64,000 nucleotides of DNA from Desmodesmus armatus. Its lineage: Eukaryota; Chlorophyta; Chlorophyceae; Sphaeropleales; Scenedesmaceae. The notes under the pieces are model-generated. The model was not told the DNA's origin and searched no databases. It saw only the letters and a program-made list of their open reading frames with translations. Positions 20,146 to 31,194 of this stretch are shown one piece after another. Within the stretch, counting starts at the first letter, position 1. The number at the start of each line of letters is the position of its first letter. Both the position numbers and the translations under genes were made by a program. The DNA is taken from assembly GCA_007449985.2 (NCBI GenBank), contig VIIQ02000186.1:62001-126000 (forward strand), given 5' to 3'.

Positions 20146-23100
20146 ATGGGAAGCCTACTAGGTTCCAGTCTTCGGTCTTCTAGCAGCTCAGGTTCCCCCC
20201 TCCCCGGTGTTCAGTTCAGCTGGCGTGCGGGGCAGTGCGCTAGGCCAGCTACTGCCCTAAGAGCTACCACCCCTGTCCCAGGCAAACCCAGCGCTGGTCG
20301 TGTGCGTAACAGGGACAGACAGGACTGGCAGCTTTGCCCTGAGGAAGCAGCAAAATATGCAGCGCAGTTTGGGGGCTTTCAGACAGCACTGTGCCAGGCA
20401 AGCCCAGGTGACCCGACTTGGCAGGCCAGCCAGTCTCGCCTCCGGCAGTCGTGCGCTGGCGAATGGGCTTACAGCCCTGACGCCATGTCCTTTGGTGACT
20501 TTCAGCGGCATCCCGAAGTCGCGGGAGACAACTATTGGATCTGTGCCCCTTTCCGCTCAGCAGGCAGCCTCCTCAAGCATTACCTCACACAGCGCCAGCA
20601 GCACAACAGCAGACTCGACGATACTTTCCCACTGATGGAGTCCGTCTTCCTGGTGCCGAAACTCACCAAGAAGCCATGGTGGCCCCTCACCCACAGCTTT
20701 CAGATCATCCATGAGTACCCTGCTGGTACTCCCGGCTTGTTTCAGGCGCCCCAGCCTGACGGCAGTTGGCAGGACATGGGCCCACTCAGGTGGCCTGTGG
20801 TGGTGCTGCGGGATTCCCCTCTCCGCCTCAGGTCAGCTTCCGCTGGGCGCGGCTATGGCCCTGCCTTTCAGCCCCTTCAGGTTCCCATCACAGCCACCTC
20901 CACCCAGGGTCTCTACTACGAGCGCATTGGGAGGCCCACTGCGTCTCAGGTTGCGCCCTCACCAGCACAGCCCTCGCCTGGGTTGGACCCCATCGCCAGC
21001 ACTGTTATCCGGCTCCGTGTTTCTGTTCGTGGACAGCATTTGGTTGCATTGCTGGATTCTGGTGCTACTGACAACTACGTTGACACCAGGTGGGCTACGG
21101 AGTTGTCACTTCCTGCTACATCTGTTCCAGGCAAGTCTGTCAAGCTTGCCAATGGCATGTTGCAGGATGCATCCCAGCAAATTGCTGCATTACCTTTTAG
21201 GATTGGCTCTTTCAAGGATTCCCAGCCCTTTACTGTCACTGACCTGGCAGTTGATGACATTGTTCTTGGGAAGCCTTGGTTGACTTTTCACAATCCTTGC
21301 ATTGATTGGCAAAGTAATCTTGTTGTTCTCACATCTAAGGGTGTTCAGCATACCCTGCCAACTGTTGTTGCTGACCCCGAGGATGTTAGCTTGATCTCGG
21401 CTATGGCAGCAGTCAAGTCTGTTGAGCGTGGTGCATCTGCATTTTTGGCGGTTCTTACTGAGGTGCAGTCAGGTCCTGATGCTCCTGAACCTGACCCCTT
21501 TGCCTCAGCTGTTGCTGACATGCCTCTGCCTGCCTGCCACGGCAGTTCGGCCACTCAAGTGCGCCATGTGCTGTTGAAGCACAAGGGTGTGTTCAGCAAG
21601 GTCACAGGTCTGCCACCCCTGCGTGGGGTTGAGCATGACATTTTACTGCAGCCAGGGGCCAAGCCTCCGTTTGGTCCCATCTACCAGCTGAGCCCTTTTG
21701 AGCTGGAGGAGTGCAAGCGTCAGCTAACTGAGCTGATTGAGAAGGATTTCATTCAGCCCAGCAAGTCACCTTATGGTGCACCCATCCTTTTTGTGCGCAA
21801 GAAGAATGGGAAGCTGCGCATGTGTGTTGACTACAGGGCACTCAACAAGCTCACTGTTAAGAATCGGTACCCTTTGCCTCGTATTGATGAGTTGCTTGAC
21901 AGGTTGCATAATGCCACTGTGTTTTCCAAGCTTGACTTGGACAGTGCGTACCACCAAGTCAGAATTGAGGAACAAGACATTCCCAAAACTGCATTCAGGA
22001 CCCGTTACGGTCATTATGAGTGGAAGGTGTTGCCTTTTGGTCTCACCAATGCACCTGCCACTTTCCAAGGTCTCATGCATCATGTATTGCATGCGTATCT
22101 GGACCGTTTTGTCATTGTGTATCTAGATGACATCTTGGTTTACTCTGCTACTGAGGCTGAGCATGCCCAGCATCTGGATTTGGTGTTGCAAGCATTGGAG
22201 GAAAATCAGCTACATGCTGGCCTCACAAAGTGTGCTTTTGGTCTGAATACTGTGGAGTTCTTGGGCCATGTGGTGTCCCCAGATGGCATCCGTCCTGATC
22301 CGGCCAAGATCTCTGCCGTTCAGGATTGGCCTGCTCCCAGTAATATGCATCAAGTGCGGCAGTTTTTGGGGCTCACCTCCTACTATCGGAAGTTCATTCG
22401 GCATTACAGCAGCATGGCTCTGCCTTTGACAGAGCTCACTCGAGAGCACTCCCCCTGGCGTTGGCGCCCAGCGGTGGAGCAGCAGGCTTTTGAGGCCTTG
22501 AAGCAAGCCGTCTCCACAGCCCCTGCTCTCGCGATGCCAGACCCCAGCCGCCCTTATCAGGTGTTCACTGATGCATCAGGTTTTGCTTTGGGTGCTGTTT
22601 TACTGCAGGATCATGGTCACGGTCTGCAGCCAGTTGCTTACATCAGCAAGAAGCTGTCTGATACTGAGAAGCGGTACCCTACTGGCGACCGTGAAATGTT
22701 GGGTATTGTGCATGCATTGCAGCAGTGGCGCTGCTACCTTGAGGGTGCTGAGTTCACTGTGAACTCTGATCACCTGAATCATACATGGTTTGCAGCCAAG
22801 AAGGCTCAAAACATGTCACGTCGTCAAGCGAAGTGGACTGAGTGGCTTGAGTCTTACTACGGTGGTGTTGATATTCAGTGGAAGGAAGGCAAGGCCAACC
22901 CTGCTGACCCCTTGTCACGTCGGCCTGACCTTGCAACCATGTCCACTGTACATGATGCTTCCTTTGTGGATAAGTTGCGTGTTGCATATGAGCAGGATCC
23001 CTACTACTTGCATGCTCCTAAGTACCTGAAGTGCCAACACGGCATTTGGTACATGCATGATCGCATTGCTATCCCCGCCTGCAAGCCCCTCAAGCTACAG

Positions 23101-24426
23101 GTGTTGCGAGAGTGTCATGACTGTCCAAGCGCTGGCCACTTGGGTGTTGCTAAAACCCTGCAGCGCGTTGCTGAGCGCTTCTGGTGGCCACACCTGGCTA
23201 GGACAGTCCGCAATTATGTTGTGTCTTGTCCATCCTGTCAGCTGAACAAGCCCAGCACACAAGCACCAGCTGGCTTGTTGCACCCTTTGCCCATTCCCAC
23301 CCATAAGTTTGAGTGCATTTCCTTGGACCTTATCACCGACCTTCCACCAACTAAGCATGGTCATGATGCTGTGCTTACCATTGTGGACCGTCTCACTAAG
23401 TTTGTGCGGTTCATTCCCACAACCAAGGGTGCAGGTGCTGACCCCATTGCATCGCTTGTGCGCAAAGAGTGGTTTAGGACCTTTGGATTGCCAAGAAGCA
23501 TTGTTTCCGATCGCGACAGGCGCTTCTTGAGCAAGTTCTGGCGTGCATTGTTTTTTGCATTGGGCACTGACTTGAAGTTTTCTACTGCTTTTCATCCCCA
23601 GACTGACGGCCAGTCTGAGCGTGCTAATCGCACTTTGGAGGAGTACTTGCGGCATTTTGTTTCTCCCCGGCAGGATGATTGGGATGATTGGCTGGACTTG
23701 GCTGAGTACGCCATCAATGACTCTGTCAACCCAGCCACAGGTTACTCTCCATTTTTCTTGTGTTTTGGCCAGAGCCCTTTGTCTGTGTTGGATGTTGCAT
23801 TAGGCCCTGTCTTGGTGCCAGCAGCCCAAGTGACTGCTGATGACATGCATTCTGTCTTACAGCATGCCAAGACCAACTTGCATGCCGCCCAGCAGCGTAT
23901 GATGGCACAGCAAAATGCGCATCGTCGTGACGTTACTTTTTCTGTAGGTGACCTTGTGCGCTTGTCGGCAGCCAACCTTGCCTTGCCCAGCACCATGAGC
24001 AAGAAGCTTGCTGCTAAGTATCTGGGACCCTTCCCAGTACAACAGGTCATCAGCCCTGTCGCATACAGGCTGAAGCTGCCTCCTACTCTCAAGGTACACC
24101 CTGTGTTCCATGTCAGTCTTTTGCAACCCTGGCACACACAACCAGAGTTGCCACACCCTGCTGTCATGTCTCGTCCTCCTCCTGTTGATGTTGAAGAGGA
24201 CCGCTTCTATGTTGAGAAGCTTTTGGATAAGCGGCAGTGCAAGCGTGGTCGTGGTGTGAGCATTGAGTACCTTGTGCGGTGGCGTGGCTATGGCCCTGAG
24301 GATGACATGTGGATAAATATGAAGCAGATTGATGATGATGTTGTTGAGGATTATGAAGCCACCCACCATGCTGCATTGCCTGTTGCTACTCGCAGCACGC
24401 GCCGTAGCCCTCGCAGGCGCCAATGA
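20146..24426 (+). CDS. pol: Pol polyprotein of a chromovirus, element B
   Basis: 1426 residues, identical to element A pol: unrecognised N-terminal region, aspartic protease (DSGA), reverse transcriptase (YLDD), RNase H, HHCC/DDE integrase, GPF/Y-type segment and chromodomain. It is intact and in the same +1 frame relative to gag, with 67 nt between the gag stop and the pol ATG. Identity with copy A means either very recent amplification, gene conversion, or unequal exchange that copied a whole LTR-internal unit. Confidence 0.94.
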   Translation: MGSLLGSSLRSSSSSGSPLPGVQFSWRAGQCARPATALRATTPVPGKPSAGRVRNRDRQDWQLCPEEAAKYAAQFGGFQTALCQASPGDPTWQASQSRLRQSCAGEWAYSPDAMSFGDFQRHPEVAGDNYWICAPFRSAGSLLKHYLTQRQQHNSRLDDTFPLMESVFLVPKLTKKPWWPLTHSFQIIHEYPAGTPGLFQAPQPDGSWQDMGPLRWPVVVLRDSPLRLRSASAGRGYGPAFQPLQVPITATSTQGLYYERIGRPTASQVAPSPAQPSPGLDPIASTVIRLRVSVRGQHLVALLDSGATDNYVDTRWATELSLPATSVPGKSVKLANGMLQDASQQIAALPFRIGSFKDSQPFTVTDLAVDDIVLGKPWLTFHNPCIDWQSNLVVLTSKGVQHTLPTVVADPEDVSLISAMAAVKSVERGASAFLAVLTEVQSGPDAPEPDPFASAVADMPLPACHGSSATQVRHVLLKHKGVFSKVTGLPPLRGVEHDILLQPGAKPPFGPIYQLSPFELEECKRQLTELIEKDFIQPSKSPYGAPILFVRKKNGKLRMCVDYRALNKLTVKNRYPLPRIDELLDRLHNATVFSKLDLDSAYHQVRIEEQDIPKTAFRTRYGHYEWKVLPFGLTNAPATFQGLMHHVLHAYLDRFVIVYLDDILVYSATEAEHAQHLDLVLQALEENQLHAGLTKCAFGLNTVEFLGHVVSPDGIRPDPAKISAVQDWPAPSNMHQVRQFLGLTSYYRKFIRHYSSMALPLTELTREHSPWRWRPAVEQQAFEALKQAVSTAPALAMPDPSRPYQVFTDASGFALGAVLLQDHGHGLQPVAYISKKLSDTEKRYPTGDREMLGIVHALQQWRCYLEGAEFTVNSDHLNHTWFAAKKAQNMSRRQAKWTEWLESYYGGVDIQWKEGKANPADPLSRRPDLATMSTVHDASFVDKLRVAYEQDPYYLHAPKYLKCQHGIWYMHDRIAIPACKPLKLQVLRECHDCPSAGHLGVAKTLQRVAERFWWPHLARTVRNYVVSCPSCQLNKPSTQAPAGLLHPLPIPTHKFECISLDLITDLPPTKHGHDAVLTIVDRLTKFVRFIPTTKGAGADPIASLVRKEWFRTFGLPRSIVSDRDRRFLSKFWRALFFALGTDLKFSTAFHPQTDGQSERANRTLEEYLRHFVSPRQDDWDDWLDLAEYAINDSVNPATGYSPFFLCFGQSPLSVLDVALGPVLVPAAQVTADDMHSVLQHAKTNLHAAQQRMMAQQNAHRRDVTFSVGDLVRLSAANLALPSTMSKKLAAKYLGPFPVQQVISPVAYRLKLPPTLKVHPVFHVSLLQPWHTQPELPHPAVMSRPPPVDVEEDRFYVEKLLDKRQCKRGRGVSIEYLVRWRGYGPEDDMWINMKQIDDDVVEDYEATHHAALPVATRSTRRSPRRRQ

Positions 24427-24439
24427 GGACATTGGCGTT

Positions 24440-24451
24440 GAAAAGGGGGGG
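24440..24451 (+). other. Polypurine tract, element B
   Basis: GAAAAGGGGGGG followed by CGTGA and the LTR, as in element A. Confidence 0.8.
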
Positions 24452-24456
24452 CGTGA

Positions 24457-24776
24457 TGTTATGAGTAAGCTCGATACTTTATCTTTTGGTTGTCAACGGC
24501 CTGTCACAACCGTAATCCGGTTGGTCGGTCGAAGGCCAGTCGACCTTTCGGCATCAAGCACGAGCCCTGCGCTCATGCTCGACACTTCCAATTCCTTCTG
24601 GTTATCTTTCCTACATCATTTCCAGTTGTATCTGTTATCTTGTTCGGTCATTGGTAACCTCGTCGTTCACAGGATTCCCTGAGTCCGAGCCCAGACTCTC
24701 TTTATGGCATCCAAAGTCATAGGAAAGTCTAGTCTTGGCATGCACGCACTGACAGAGCGTTCCACAGCTCTCAACA
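24457..24776 (+). repeat. 3' LTR of element B (end of the array)
   Basis: 320 bp, TGTTATGAG to CTCTCAACA. It is followed by ACAGCAGCAC, which does not match the flank left of 12868 (CTTAT) or of 5716 (TAGCC), so no target-site duplication is visible. Confidence 0.9.
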
Positions 24777-25030
24777 ACAGCAGCACATTAGTGGCCGCAT
24801 CTCAAGATGCCATGACACCACATACAAACACGTATTGCGTACTGTCTCAAAACAATGGCGGGCAGTCCCAACAGACTGAAGCAAACCTTCAACCTGTAGA
24901 TCAAGTCACACCAACAAGCAACATAGCAATGTACTCTTGCTTCACGTTGAAATGTAGGAAATCTGCACGACTGAGAGGCTTACAACTGCTCGCAGGCACA
25001 AAGAGGCTAACAGCGCAAACAAGACCCCAC
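24777..25030 (-). other. Remnant of the last intron of the first LRR gene
   Basis: Begins after a donor (CAG|GTGGGG, minus strand) and is cut by the retroelement array after 254 nt. In the paralogues the last intron is 254-455 nt, so the terminal exon should start about here. It is not present. Confidence 0.55.
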
Positions 25031-26504
25031 CTGGCTTCTCCACAAAAAGTCACCGTGCACCTGCCCACGCCAATTGAGGGTGAGGCTTGTGAGCTTCTTC
25101 AGTTGCTTCAACTGCCACAACTCCCCCTCACCAGCATGATTCATGAAGCCCAGGTCGAGCTCACGCAGCTCTATGAGCTAGCAGACCACTTTCGACCACC
25201 CCCTCATGTCAACATTGGCCAGTTTAAGCGTGTGCAGCCCGCTCAGCCCCTGCAGTGGCGCCAGCAGCCCTGGGCTGCACTGTAGGAACTGCATGTCCAA
25301 ATATTGCAGGGCAGGGCAGCAGCTCAAAAGGCGGGTGCCTTCTGGAGCTGCCGCTGATGTAGTTGACAAAGCATTACTCTCGGACCTTGTGATGCAACTG
25401 CAGCAGTCCAGAGACGTCAGGAACGGCAGCTGCCTGCCAGCTGGGAAGATGTGCTGCCACACATCTGCTGGCAGCAAGCACCTGCTGATGTTCAGGTGCC
25501 GCAGCTTGCTGCTTGCTGTCAGCGCTGAGAAGGCTGCCGCAGGAGGGCTGCCCTCTGCACGCAAGTTGCACCAGACCTGCAGGTGTGTCAGCTGCTGCAG
25601 CTGCTGAAACTGGGGCCGCAACTGCTGCAACTGAGGCAGCAACTGCGTGTCAGCTGAAGCACTGAGCATGCTGAAATACAGGTGCTGTAGCTGGGTGTGT
25701 GCAACCAAAGCCCCCGGCTGAAGCTTGGCACCTCTCGAGACCTCAAGGCGGGTCAGATGCTTCATGCCTGACAGCATGTTGCTGTCCACGCGCACGTCCG
25801 TGTCAAGGGACAGCCGCAGGTGAGCCAGCCGGGTCAGAGACTGCAGCTGTTGCAGTGCCGGCTGTGCATGCTGGTCAGGGCCCTGCAAACTGAGATTTAC
25901 AAGGTCCAGGTAAGTGAGCTGCTGCAACCCTGACAAACAGTATGTTGGCAACTGTCGGATTTTGAAAAAGGGCCTCACAAGAATATGGCTACATGTGATG
26001 CTGAGGTGCTGCAGGTCAGGCAGCAGCGACAATGCTGCTGCCAGGCCCTCCATACCATCAAACAGCTCGCAGTCAAGAAGCCGCAGCTGCTTGAGGGGTA
26101 ACCCAGGACGCACCACACCCTGCGACCCACTGCCTGGCTGCATCTGCAGGTGCACCTTGCTGAACCTGAGGCTGTCAAGCTTCAGGTTGGGAGGCAGCTC
26201 ACGCAGGTGCGCTGCCAGCGCAAACATACCCTGGAGGTCCAACACCTCCCTGGACTGGAGGTCCATGCTATCAACATGCCGGCCATGGTGGGCTAGGTAC
26301 CGCAGCACGCTGTCCACAAGCTGCTGTGTGACCCTGCCGACTGTTATGCTGCTGAGCGCCAGCACAGCTGCCTGATGCAGCCTGCTGTGGGCGCGTGCTG
26401 CGCTGAACAGGCTGCTGGGGTCGTCAGCACAGCACTGCAGCACTGCCACGAGGCAGGGGTCTGGCAGCTGCAGCAGCTGGCTGGCATACTCGTTGGTTAC
26501 CATC
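25031..26504 (-). pseudogene. F-box-like/LRR gene 1, damaged
   Basis: A long exon preceded by an acceptor (TTGCAG|GATG). From ATG at 26503 it encodes an N-terminal F-box-like segment (LLQLPDPCLVAVLQCC...ARAHSRLHQAA) and then leucine-rich repeats (LQHLSI, LTYLDLVNLSL, LTRLEVSR). At 25178-25180 a TAG replaces the CAG found in gene 3 (VCQLTGL there, VC*LIEL here). The same frame stays coding for about 50 more codons to the donor at 25031. The terminal DEPVWRQ exon is missing because the retroelement array starts where it should be. In intact relatives such proteins could act as substrate receptors of SCF ubiquitin ligases; that role is inferred from the F-box/LRR layout only. The truncated product would be 441 residues. 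Confidence 0.75.
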
Positions 26505-28057
26505 CTGCAACACAAAAGATGGTTCATAAAGACGTTTGATCCACGTACTATACAATGACAAGGCATGCAAGGGCCTGATCCATGCCCCAGGGTGAGGGAC
26601 CAGCGCAACAGCAGCAAGGCTGCTGCTCTTGATAGGGCCAGGGAGTGGGATACAAAGTACTTGTGGGAAGCTATCAGACACAATCAAGCACATTGTAAAC
26701 AAACTGAACCAGGCAAGTGCAAAAATGAGGTGTGCTGCTGGCAAACGTCCTTTGATGGCGCCCCTTGGACGTCCAATTGCTGTAGCACTGAGGAGTGAAG
26801 CATTCACCCACCTCTCCTGCTCAATACACGACCGAAGGTTCAAAAGAACACAAGCTCGCCCTGCTTGCTGGCCTGGACTGGCTGGCAGTGCATGTCGGAG
26901 ATCCCGAGCGAGTTGTGGTCCGACCGGTTTGCTGCAGCTGGTCGTCAGAGAAAGGCTAACGTTTTAGTACCTTCTGATGAGTCCCAACTGATGGTGCAGC
27001 CGGTGGAGTGTCAGATTGATTAGTAATCTGTCCTGCCTGGCCCACAGTCTCCTGCAACCCCTTGACGGTCACCTACTGAACATCTAGACCTGTAGCACAA
27101 TTCAAAGCTCCCTACACTATGTTACAACATGGCTTGCCCACTGCGCTGGGCCCCACACCCATCATGGGGGCGTCATGGTGCTTTTCTTCCAGGCATTGCT
27201 TGCCTTGCCACTGCTTGTGCTGACACATGCTGAGCATTGCTCCTGCATTTCAGTGAGCTCAAAAACTATGCATATCTGTGTAGGGCCCGCTGAACCACAT
27301 GCATGGTGGTCATGATCATGCCCATAGGACCCAGACACCTGGCCGGCCCGTCAGCTCCTAAGACATCAATGCACTGAGCCCACAGGAGGTGAAGGCATGA
27401 CGAAGAGAACCATACAGCCTGAGTAGCCTTGGCACTTTTGTTACAGCTGGCTTGCATCCATACTGCACTTCCAATATGAGAGTGTCTCATTCAGTATATG
27501 ATTGACTGCCCGTGTACCATCTGTTCATGATCAGCCATGCACCTACAAGCCAATGGGAGGAATCCTATGGCGTTACGATACAAAGGGGGTGTATCGGATT
27601 CTTTCTTTTCTTAAGCCAGCAAAACACAGCCAGCACAACACATCCACCTGGTGATTCCCACATCGCACCACGCTCACAGGTGGATAACAGGAGCACAACA
27701 TGCATGCACACTGTGCGCCAACACGTCACAATTGCTACGTGCGGCTCATGCGGTCGTGCTGATGAGCACACTATGCACTACACCAGGACTGTTGTGTGAC
27801 AACTGAGTTGCACAGCGCGCTGCTGCCGCCCGTGGCAGGCAACACAGCTGCAGGCAACCACCCCCACCAAGCAGCACCGTACGTCCCCACCACATCCACC
27901 AAGCAACACAGTCCCTGCACAGTCCCTGCACAAACACTCTCTGCAGACGGAGAAGAGGATGAAATACTTCTTCTGACACATGGCACCCATGGAAAAAAGG
28001 CAGACAACATATGCATTGTGCTACTACAGCGCATCGCAACGTAACACAGCACAATCC
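26505..28057. other. Intergenic region between LRR genes 1 and 2
   Basis: No gene is supported. The right part should hold the 3' flank of gene 2. The first ~100-400 bases left of it probably include the upstream exon or promoter of gene 1, because the ATG of gene 1 follows a splice acceptor. I could not identify the upstream exon. Confidence 0.35.
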
Positions 28058-29899
28058 CTAACCAACTTCCACAAGTGACGGCCACCCTTCGAGTCCTGCT
28101 GCCTGTCCCTCTGCCAGCGCTGCAGCTGCCTGCTGTGCCACTGCAGCATCGCTGTGATCAAGCTGCTTCCGCAACAATTGGCGCCACACGGGCTCGTCAT
28201 CAGGAGCCTGCACCGCCGCACAGCAAACGGGGCAACAAAAGGCACATGTGCATTGCTTGTTGTGATGGCTATGTTGCAACAACATCGTGTGGTGCTAGGT
28301 CTGCAAACAACATACGCTGGGCGCGACTAGTCAGGAGTGCCAAGCTGGTTGACTCCTGCTGGCAGGAGACACAAAGGGGGCACAGCAACACCATACTGTG
28401 CTCACACTGCAGGTTGACATGCAACACAGCCACTGCACACGTACACAAGCATAGCAGCCATGCCTTAGCGCACACAGCAAGGACAAGCACCCACCTGAGT
28501 TTCCAACTTGTGGTATTTGATTGCAGGTCCATCGAACTTGAGGTGTGTCAGCCGCTTTAGGTGTGTCAGCTGCAGCAGCAGCCCCTCTGCATTTCTGGGA
28601 ACACGCATGTGCAGCTCATGAAGCCCTGTCAGCTGAGTGACAGTCTCCAACTTCGGGTCGAACCCCTCTGCATCCAAGAGGACAGACAGGTGCAGCGAGT
28701 GCAGCCCGCTCAGCCTCTCCAGTGAGGCCAGCAGCTCTGAACTGCATTCCAAGTAGTGCACGTCCAAACGCTGCAGACCAGAGCAGCAGCTCACCAGGCG
28801 GCTGCCTTCGGGAGCTGCTGCACAGCCGCCCTCTGTTTCTCCCACATCGGATAGTCGTAGGGATCGCAGGTACGGCAGCTGCCTGCCAGCAGGGAACACG
28901 TGCTGCCAGACAGCTGCTGGCAGCACACACTCGGTGATTGCAAGGTGCTGCAGCTTGCTGCTTGCTGCTTGCTGTCAAAGCTGAAAAGGCTGCTGCAGGA
29001 AAATTGGCGCCCTGAATCACAAAGCTGCTCCCAACGTCCAAGTGTGTCAGCTGCTGCAAGTGCTGCAGCTGGGACAGCAGCTCTGTAGCAGGAGCTGCAT
29101 CCAAGGCAGGTGCGACCAGCTGCAGGAACAGGTGCTGCAACTGGGTCATGCCAGCCAAGGCGCCTGTTTCAACCCCAACACGGCCTGACACCTCCAGACG
29201 GGTGAGGTGCTGCATGCCTGCCGGCATGCTGCTGCGAATGGCTGCATGCCCTGAAAGCCGCAATCGCAAGTCGATTAGGTGGGCTGACGACTTCAACGAC
29301 TGCAGGACAGGAGCCCGCTGGTCAGCGCGCAGCAACTTCACACCCGCAAGCTCGAGGTAGGTCAGCTGCTGCAGCATGTGCAAGGAGTCTGTAGGGAGCT
29401 CAAAAAATTGCTCCTCCCAATGTGCTGCAATGCTGAGGTGCTGCAGTCCCGGCAACAGGGCCAGTGCTGCTGCCAGCCCCTCCATCCCATCAAGCAGCTT
29501 GCAGGCACGGAGCCGCAGCTGCTTGAGGGGTACCCCAGGCCGCACCACACCCTGGAACCCATTACCCGGCTGCAGCTGCAGATGAAAGCAAGTCAAGCCA
29601 AGGCTGTCTGGATGCAGCTGCAAGGGCAGCTGACGCAGGAGTGTTTGACAATCCTCCATAGCTTCAAGGTCCATGCTGTGCACATGCTGACCGTGCTGGG
29701 CCAGGTACAGCAGCACACTGTCTACACGCTGCTGTGTAACCCTGCCTGCTGTTACGCTGCTCAGCGCCAGCACAGCTGCCTGGTGCAGCCTGCTGTGCGT
29801 CCGTGCTGCGCTGAACGGGCTGCTGGGGTCGTCAGCACAGCACTGCAGCACTGCCAGAAGGCAGGGGTCTGGGAGCTGCAGCAGCTGGCTGGTGACCAT
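28058..29899 (-). pseudogene. F-box-like/LRR gene 2, frameshifted
   Basis: Long exon 28495-29899 (ATG at 29899, preceded by TCGCAG|G) and terminal exon 28058-28207, separated by a 287-nt GT-AG intron. The first part reads the F-box-like segment and leucine-rich repeats. Near 28970, where paralogues read TASSKLQ, there is an extra 7-bp unit (GCTTGCT) that shifts the frame. The normal frame resumes as a second ORF (FPAGRQLPYLRSL...LLLQLTHLKRLTHLKF) to the donor CAG|GTGGGT. The terminal exon encodes APDDEPVWRQLLRKQL and an alanine-rich end of 49 residues. Only the heptamer breaks the gene, so it is either a recent pseudogene or a sequence error in a slippage-prone run. Confidence 0.75.
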
Positions 29900-30518
29900 C
29901 CTGCGACACAAAACACAAAACACAAAGCAAGCGATGAATGACGGCGTTAGCTCTGGTCTTTGTACAACTGGCAGGCATGCAAGGGACTACTGTTGTTCAA
30001 GGGTGAGGGACCAGCACAGCAGCAGCAAGGACGCTGCTCTTAACAGGGCAAGAGAGTGTGGCACACTGTGGGTGGTTGTGCACAAAACACCAGCTTGTAC
30101 ATATCGCACAGCTGCAGGTGAAGAAGTGCTGCTTGCAGAGTGCAACCAGGAACGTACAATTGTCAGATCTGTAGAATGCTGGCCCACCCAGCGGTTACAG
30201 GACCAGCAAGCACTCACCTCCACCGCCACGTCCAAGCTTTGAGGTTGGAATGCACACGCTCGCTCCGCCTCCTGTCCTGTGGTTGATAGCAGCAGCAAAG
30301 AAAAGGATGCTGTGCTGACTGGATCTACAGCTGCTTGACTGGGTCTGATAGCCAGTAGGCAAGGACTTGCGATTGTGATATCCAACAGATGCATGTCATG
30401 AAATTGCTGCTGAGACGAACATGTTGGCATATCTTGATGACGTGATTGCCATGCCAGATTAGTCATGCTCCACCTGGGCCATGAACACCTGGCCCACAAC
30501 ACAACCAGCTTACCCCCC

Positions 30519-30547
30519 GGGTGGCCGTCACTTGTGGAAGTTTGGGG
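30519..30547 (+). repeat. Inverted fragment of the LRR gene-2 terminal exon
   Basis: Reads GGGTGGCCGTCACTTGTGGA followed by AGTTTGGGG on the plus strand. This nearly matches the minus-strand coding end of 28058-28207 (the part encoding GWPSLVEVG). Confidence 0.55.
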
Positions 30548-31089
30548 TTTAGGCCCTGAGGGGTTTGCACCTGTTTTGAAAGGGGCCCTGAACCTGCAGG
30601 TACCTCTCGCCAATGCTGTGCTGTTAAATGGTTGCAGAAGAGCTGTAGCGGAACCTTGCCACTGCTGGTGACCTTGCTGACAACAGTGATGAAGGTTGGA
30701 GTCACGGCCGCGGCTGCTGTCATGCCATGCGTGAATGCATGTACAAGTATGTCACTGAGTGATACATTGGTGACGCCAGCACTGCAGACCGACACTAGGG
30801 CCAGAGCCACAAGCTGACAGCATGGTTGAAAGCAAATTTGTCCTGAATGTTACAGTTAAGTCAAACCTGTACATGCACACAACTGGTGGTACCGCGCTAT
30901 GTGTGCCTTCCCCAATCCCAGCACAAACATGACAACACCTTAGCGCACCGTTGCTGTCACCACAGCTGCAAGCAGACACACATAAGCAGCACATTGATTC
31001 AACATCAACAGTTGCAACAAGAAGAATGCTCATGAGTCAAAACCAGCGGCGTGCCACTTCAAAGTGCACACAGATCTGGCTCTAGAGCC

Positions 31090-31112
31090 CAGCACAGCAC
31101 AGCACAGCACAG
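31090..31112 (+). repeat. Short CACAG repeat
   Basis: Four to five CACAG units just downstream of LRR gene 3. Similar runs at 46861-46884 and 51396-51474 lie in equivalent 3' flanks of other LRR copies. Confidence 0.7.
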
Positions 31113-31194
31113 CGGCCCTCAAGGCCCGACTGCTGTATGTTGCCGACACCCTGCTGGCAGCAGGGATGGCAGCTGCTGCTGGCCTGTCAGTCTG

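Larger units (their letters stand above)
18581..24776 (+). mobile_element. Full-length Ty3/gypsy chromovirus, element B
   Basis: Shares its left LTR with element A. Primer-binding site at 19066-19079, gag 19137-20078, pol 20146-24426, polypurine tract 24440-24451, right LTR 24457-24776. The proteins are identical to those of element A. The sequence right of 24776 is non-repetitive DNA next to the first LRR gene. Confidence 0.92.
29900..31194. other. Intergenic region between LRR genes 2 and 3
   Basis: No gene is supported. It holds an inverted 27-bp fragment of the gene-2 terminal exon tail at 30519-30547 and a short CACAG run at 31090-31112. The stretch near 30690-30770 resembles 46385-46480, a decayed duplication. 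Confidence 0.4.

Noticed and set aside
12863..24781. Target-site duplication around the chromovirus tandem
   Set aside because: The flanks CTTAT and ACAGC differ. The left edge is inherited from the older module junction.
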